NCBI GenBank assembly: GCA_937894585.1
Contig: CALBGO010000110.1
Location: 1-39,893 of the forward strand
DNA length: 39,893 nt
From: an uncultured Eubacterium sp.
Lineage (GTDB): Bacteria > Bacillota > Clostridia > Peptostreptococcales > Anaerovoracaceae
Direction: 5' to 3'
Part shown: piece by piece, positions 39,701 through 39,893 of the stretch
Layout of the letters: each line of letters starts with the position of its first letter
How positions within the stretch are numbered: position 1 is the stretch's first letter
Position numbers and translations under genes: made by a program
The notes under the pieces: generated by a model
What the model was told of the DNA's origin: nothing
The model's database searches: none
The model's input: the letters and a program-made list of their open reading frames with translations, nothing else

Positions 39701-39893
39701 GACGGAGACGGCAAGCCTGATGTGGATATTGATACAGACGGAGATGGCAAACCTGATGTAAATATTGATACAGACGGAGACGGCAAGCCTGATGTGGATA
39801 TTGATACAGACGGAGACGGCAAGCCTGATGTGGATATTGATACAGACGGAGATGGCAAACCTGATGTAAATATTGATACAGACGGAGACGGCA
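33782..39893 (+). CDS. Very large secreted or cell-surface repeat protein (InlB-type and EF-hand-like repeats), 3' end outside the window
   Basis: At least 2037 codons are open to the window edge. A signal peptide is clear: MLKKMKLKKLLCLFLCFTMV, then a short segment ending SAYA with cleavage near residue 33. Residues ~34-600 form a unique N-terminal region. Three InlB/Listeria-Bacteroides (Flg_new) repeats follow at about 774-845, 846-930 and 933-1005 (FNPNGGT...VKW...AQW; FDANGGS...FRGW; FDTNGSG...FEGWYY). Then come at least seven divergent ~85-residue beta repeats (from about 1088: YTVTTEKSGNGTVSP...VVVDG; later TEIIGGGGSITP), split by an acidic Pro/Glu/Asn linker (about 1500-1575). From about 1834, Asp-rich DTDGDGxPDxN motifs appear, ending in exact 12-residue repeats. 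It is probably an adhesin; a C-terminal wall anchor or more repeats may lie beyond 39893. Confidence 0.92.
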   Translation, partial: MLKKMKLKKLLCLFLCFTMVSGYITWGGKSAYADDSSVNNPTPVIDIAVNVPADYPGTFLDFKEELTQKLIDQGLDPSLFRITSSAVKIDTTNLNGWYVYDHYYNQTEYDRLRLSADQKKRQPFRQADTSYDNSNSSSIVTIKNVFLDHSYPEGSKELKSLWRFNQHTYSYMDNAGKSNMIFAGYGSRALVDFMLYPAASDTRRTFSFDMDASRINTHTLTGAGFLMNASVNESGLLNGYLLYYTNINTSSGTANVGIRKVTNFNAKNSALENALGSYSTSPVSTTLGSTKKARISVDLQKDKVTVQQQAYNPDGTLGEVQTLFGGPVAIDSVGGNGFGPLIGYQSHSCSDMTSYQFTDLEMNYEASSFDALKNVQYYENAEYKYFINLAGTKNDPQIPKDENDYLEGIQRLNKNETFYLSNSNDGKVLTNPTNNSTGLGENNGLYATGQDPIGQMAEFIANRYKEQKPFEQVDIVEKQDVPVADFFICKAEDKNEQVLTLHLQHLKTDSDRIELNIHDKSFTGKEAEEPNHIVNRWKLKVYDPNNKVIYDSSTINNGHDNEGYVDNPNKLTNVIFNKTNSMQGRYVFELQVKDAEGHESGFFQTYLVAYKDNVAPKASIKSQSSSSTGTITITDEGPGIADDGIEIIAGQGSGVAAYQIKGQNKVTLDKVQHSVSVNTKLTNEDIEITVWDECGNEAVYTFETAKVSFDKGQHPPYYVIQGQELGVLPEGPQSNQPGESFQGWTDSNGELVTPGTTVNGDIVLSPSYTTETVTITFNPNGGTLPEDQAATINVPKGSPVASYLPEKNPVREGYDFVKWTLNGGDVNAQTVTSNITLVAQWNVKEYVLKFDANGGSLGRLKQKDVNFGTNLYNAVTYITGSTEHSGADLPSRPGYSFRGWSLKPGGVALNSSSAEKMPAKTTTVYAVWEKTSGSIIVSFDTNGSGEHLPDQAYTANAKYASLPTPHWAGYDFEGWYYDENKVTDGLSLKVNSDHMLTAKWTAHKNTAYDIVYYKSTDGTTDGYTEYYRTSGVGTTGTEISVPEQDIEQKLKELNGDTDTYWFDESHSIVKGKITGSPKLQLKVYFSRYFTVTTEKSGNGTVSPTKSGIKEWSNYEVTWEPAEGYYVSRVVVDGSIRDDLRNSSSYNFSNIRKDHRIYVEFMKGEAPDIGGGESTNQYYTVNTKIEGCSDSRCTISPSKRVKAGSDYKVEWILGDGYRITKVTLDGREYPGYETLSYIDLQGILSNHEIVVTVEKLPTAGGGGTGGHYTVTVNRYGGDTNCNASPSTIVKPGATENVDWKACDKHEIHKVYIDGVLVQDGEGGSVPVREGQHSFVNIHENHVVDIYFKNIGGAEVPDYGGKDKYKVTTQIIGGSGTITGGGIVERGTEYEVSWTIADEIKEYYVIDRVTVNGRTESTENNSLKFIVDSDKDVKVYLKPIQYKVITDKYGAGMIDASKVLFKGKDYLNLEANPESGSYIAKVYIDSELIYACQQVIKSGTSVISETIGNEENAETSPENTPNKPENEGQNPQAGEGLTPPGDNPENMPSDNEPDIPEDGIGDEEPGKPESEEPSDVEYEFIEENHFDNVSDALGELYVKSVNQGGLNMNVQHISNDHEILVIFAKDASVGGNGTSEPEKAPDIGDLESLHQITGEIIGGIGEITGTGYLKDGEDASVSWDIAEGYEITKVTVNGKEVSIDGNRIDFSDVTKDQHVQIYVEPKVPGDDKTDGGNFHVPEYKIDTEIIGGGGSITPDAVISKGGSYTVSWNVDLDDTSHSYEIKDVIVDGQSRPDLINKNGTGQINFNNIDRNHKVVVVIGLVVVVNTPDKPGNNINIDTDGDGRPDINVDINGDGIPDVNVDTGNNKDWKPGDTLEYSPGHIWKPDTDIDKNGDGKGDSSDYREPIDKDGDGVDDNWKPDHNVNLDNGFAFDTVKPPTGGGGIVKPPIDVDTDGDGKPDINIDTDGDGKPDVNIDTDGDGKPDVDIDTDGDGKPDVNIDTDGDGKPDVDIDTDGDGKPDVDIDTDGDGKPDVNIDTDGDG
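39623..39893 (+). repeat. 36-bp tandem repeats encoding DTDGDGKPDVNI/DTDGDGKPDVDI, continuing past the window
   Basis: Units start at 39623, 39659, 39695, 39731, 39767, 39803 and 39839, with a partial eighth at 39875. Seven complete units differ mainly by a few synonymous bases and N/D or V/I changes. Each 12-residue unit, D-x-D-G-D-G-x-x-D, resembles a calcium-binding loop as in thrombospondin type 3 or EF-hand repeats. Degenerate forerunners lie from about 39282. The near identity at DNA level suggests recent expansion and likely length variation between strains. Confidence 0.95.

Noticed and set aside
39155..39858. Minus-strand open frames with SISTSGLPSPSV-like repeats
   Set aside because: They are the antisense of the Asp-rich repeats of the surface-protein gene, and the plus-strand frame is supported by a signal peptide and domains.
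39623..39893. Possible CRISPR array because of regular 36-bp repeats
   Set aside because: The repeats are contiguous with no unique spacers and encode a continuous calcium-loop peptide.

Overview
The window comes from a low-to-mid GC Firmicute of class Clostridia. Evidence is the protein families, the strong AGGAGG ribosome-binding sites, the consensus sigma-A promoters, a group B monomeric [FeFe] hydrogenase, a SpmA/SpmB pair and an rpsF-ssb-rpsR operon. A gut or oral amino-acid-fermenting anaerobe (Eubacteriales family XIII / Anaerovoracaceae-like) is a reasonable guess, but this is inference only.

Layout. The window opens in what looks like the 3' end of a group II intron (1-52). It is followed by a cysteine-desulfurase-family gene, a group B [FeFe] hydrogenase and a sigma-54 enhancer-binding protein (73-4765). 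From 4870 to 16624 lies a dense block for peptides, D-amino acids and diaminopimelate/lysine: M20D amidohydrolase + alanine racemase, M19 dipeptidase, VanX-like D-Ala-D-Ala dipeptidase, SpmA/SpmB, an S66 LD-carboxypeptidase, LysA, a zinc-ribbon protein, DapF and the D-aminopeptidase DppA. At 16733-17420 is a Phd/PIN-type toxin-antitoxin pair with twin palindromic operators. From 17806 to 27151 is a decaying accessory region: an FGGY kinase lacking its middle, a TetR regulator, a bacitracin-type ABC transporter whose permease has two frameshifts, a RhuM fragment, a LytTR regulator, a histidine kinase with two in-frame amber codons, an intact nucleotidyltransferase, and a toxin-antitoxin pair behind a LexA-like box with both genes broken. 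At 27268-30387 an APC permease and a RocB-like M20 peptidase form an operon. Then come rpsF-ssb-rpsR, an IS3-family element sitting in the loop of that operon's terminator, and a very large secreted repeat protein that runs off the window end.

How the parts connect. The most interesting signal is a set of six sequences matching the sigma-54 (-24/-12) promoter consensus, all with the invariant GG and GC exactly 12 nt apart. Each lies 36-130 bp upstream of a start codon and points towards it: the hydrogenase (+), M20D-alr (-), the M19 dipeptidase (+), an unknown membrane protein (-), spmA-spmB-(S66-lysA) (+) and the APC permease-RocB operon (+). Two of the intergenic regions carry divergent pairs. 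The window also encodes a sigma-54 activator with PAS-like sensing sequence beside the hydrogenase. I infer a sigma-54 regulon for scavenging peptides and cell-wall-derived D-amino acids and for disposing of reductant as H2. Whether the local activator controls all six promoters cannot be decided from this sequence.
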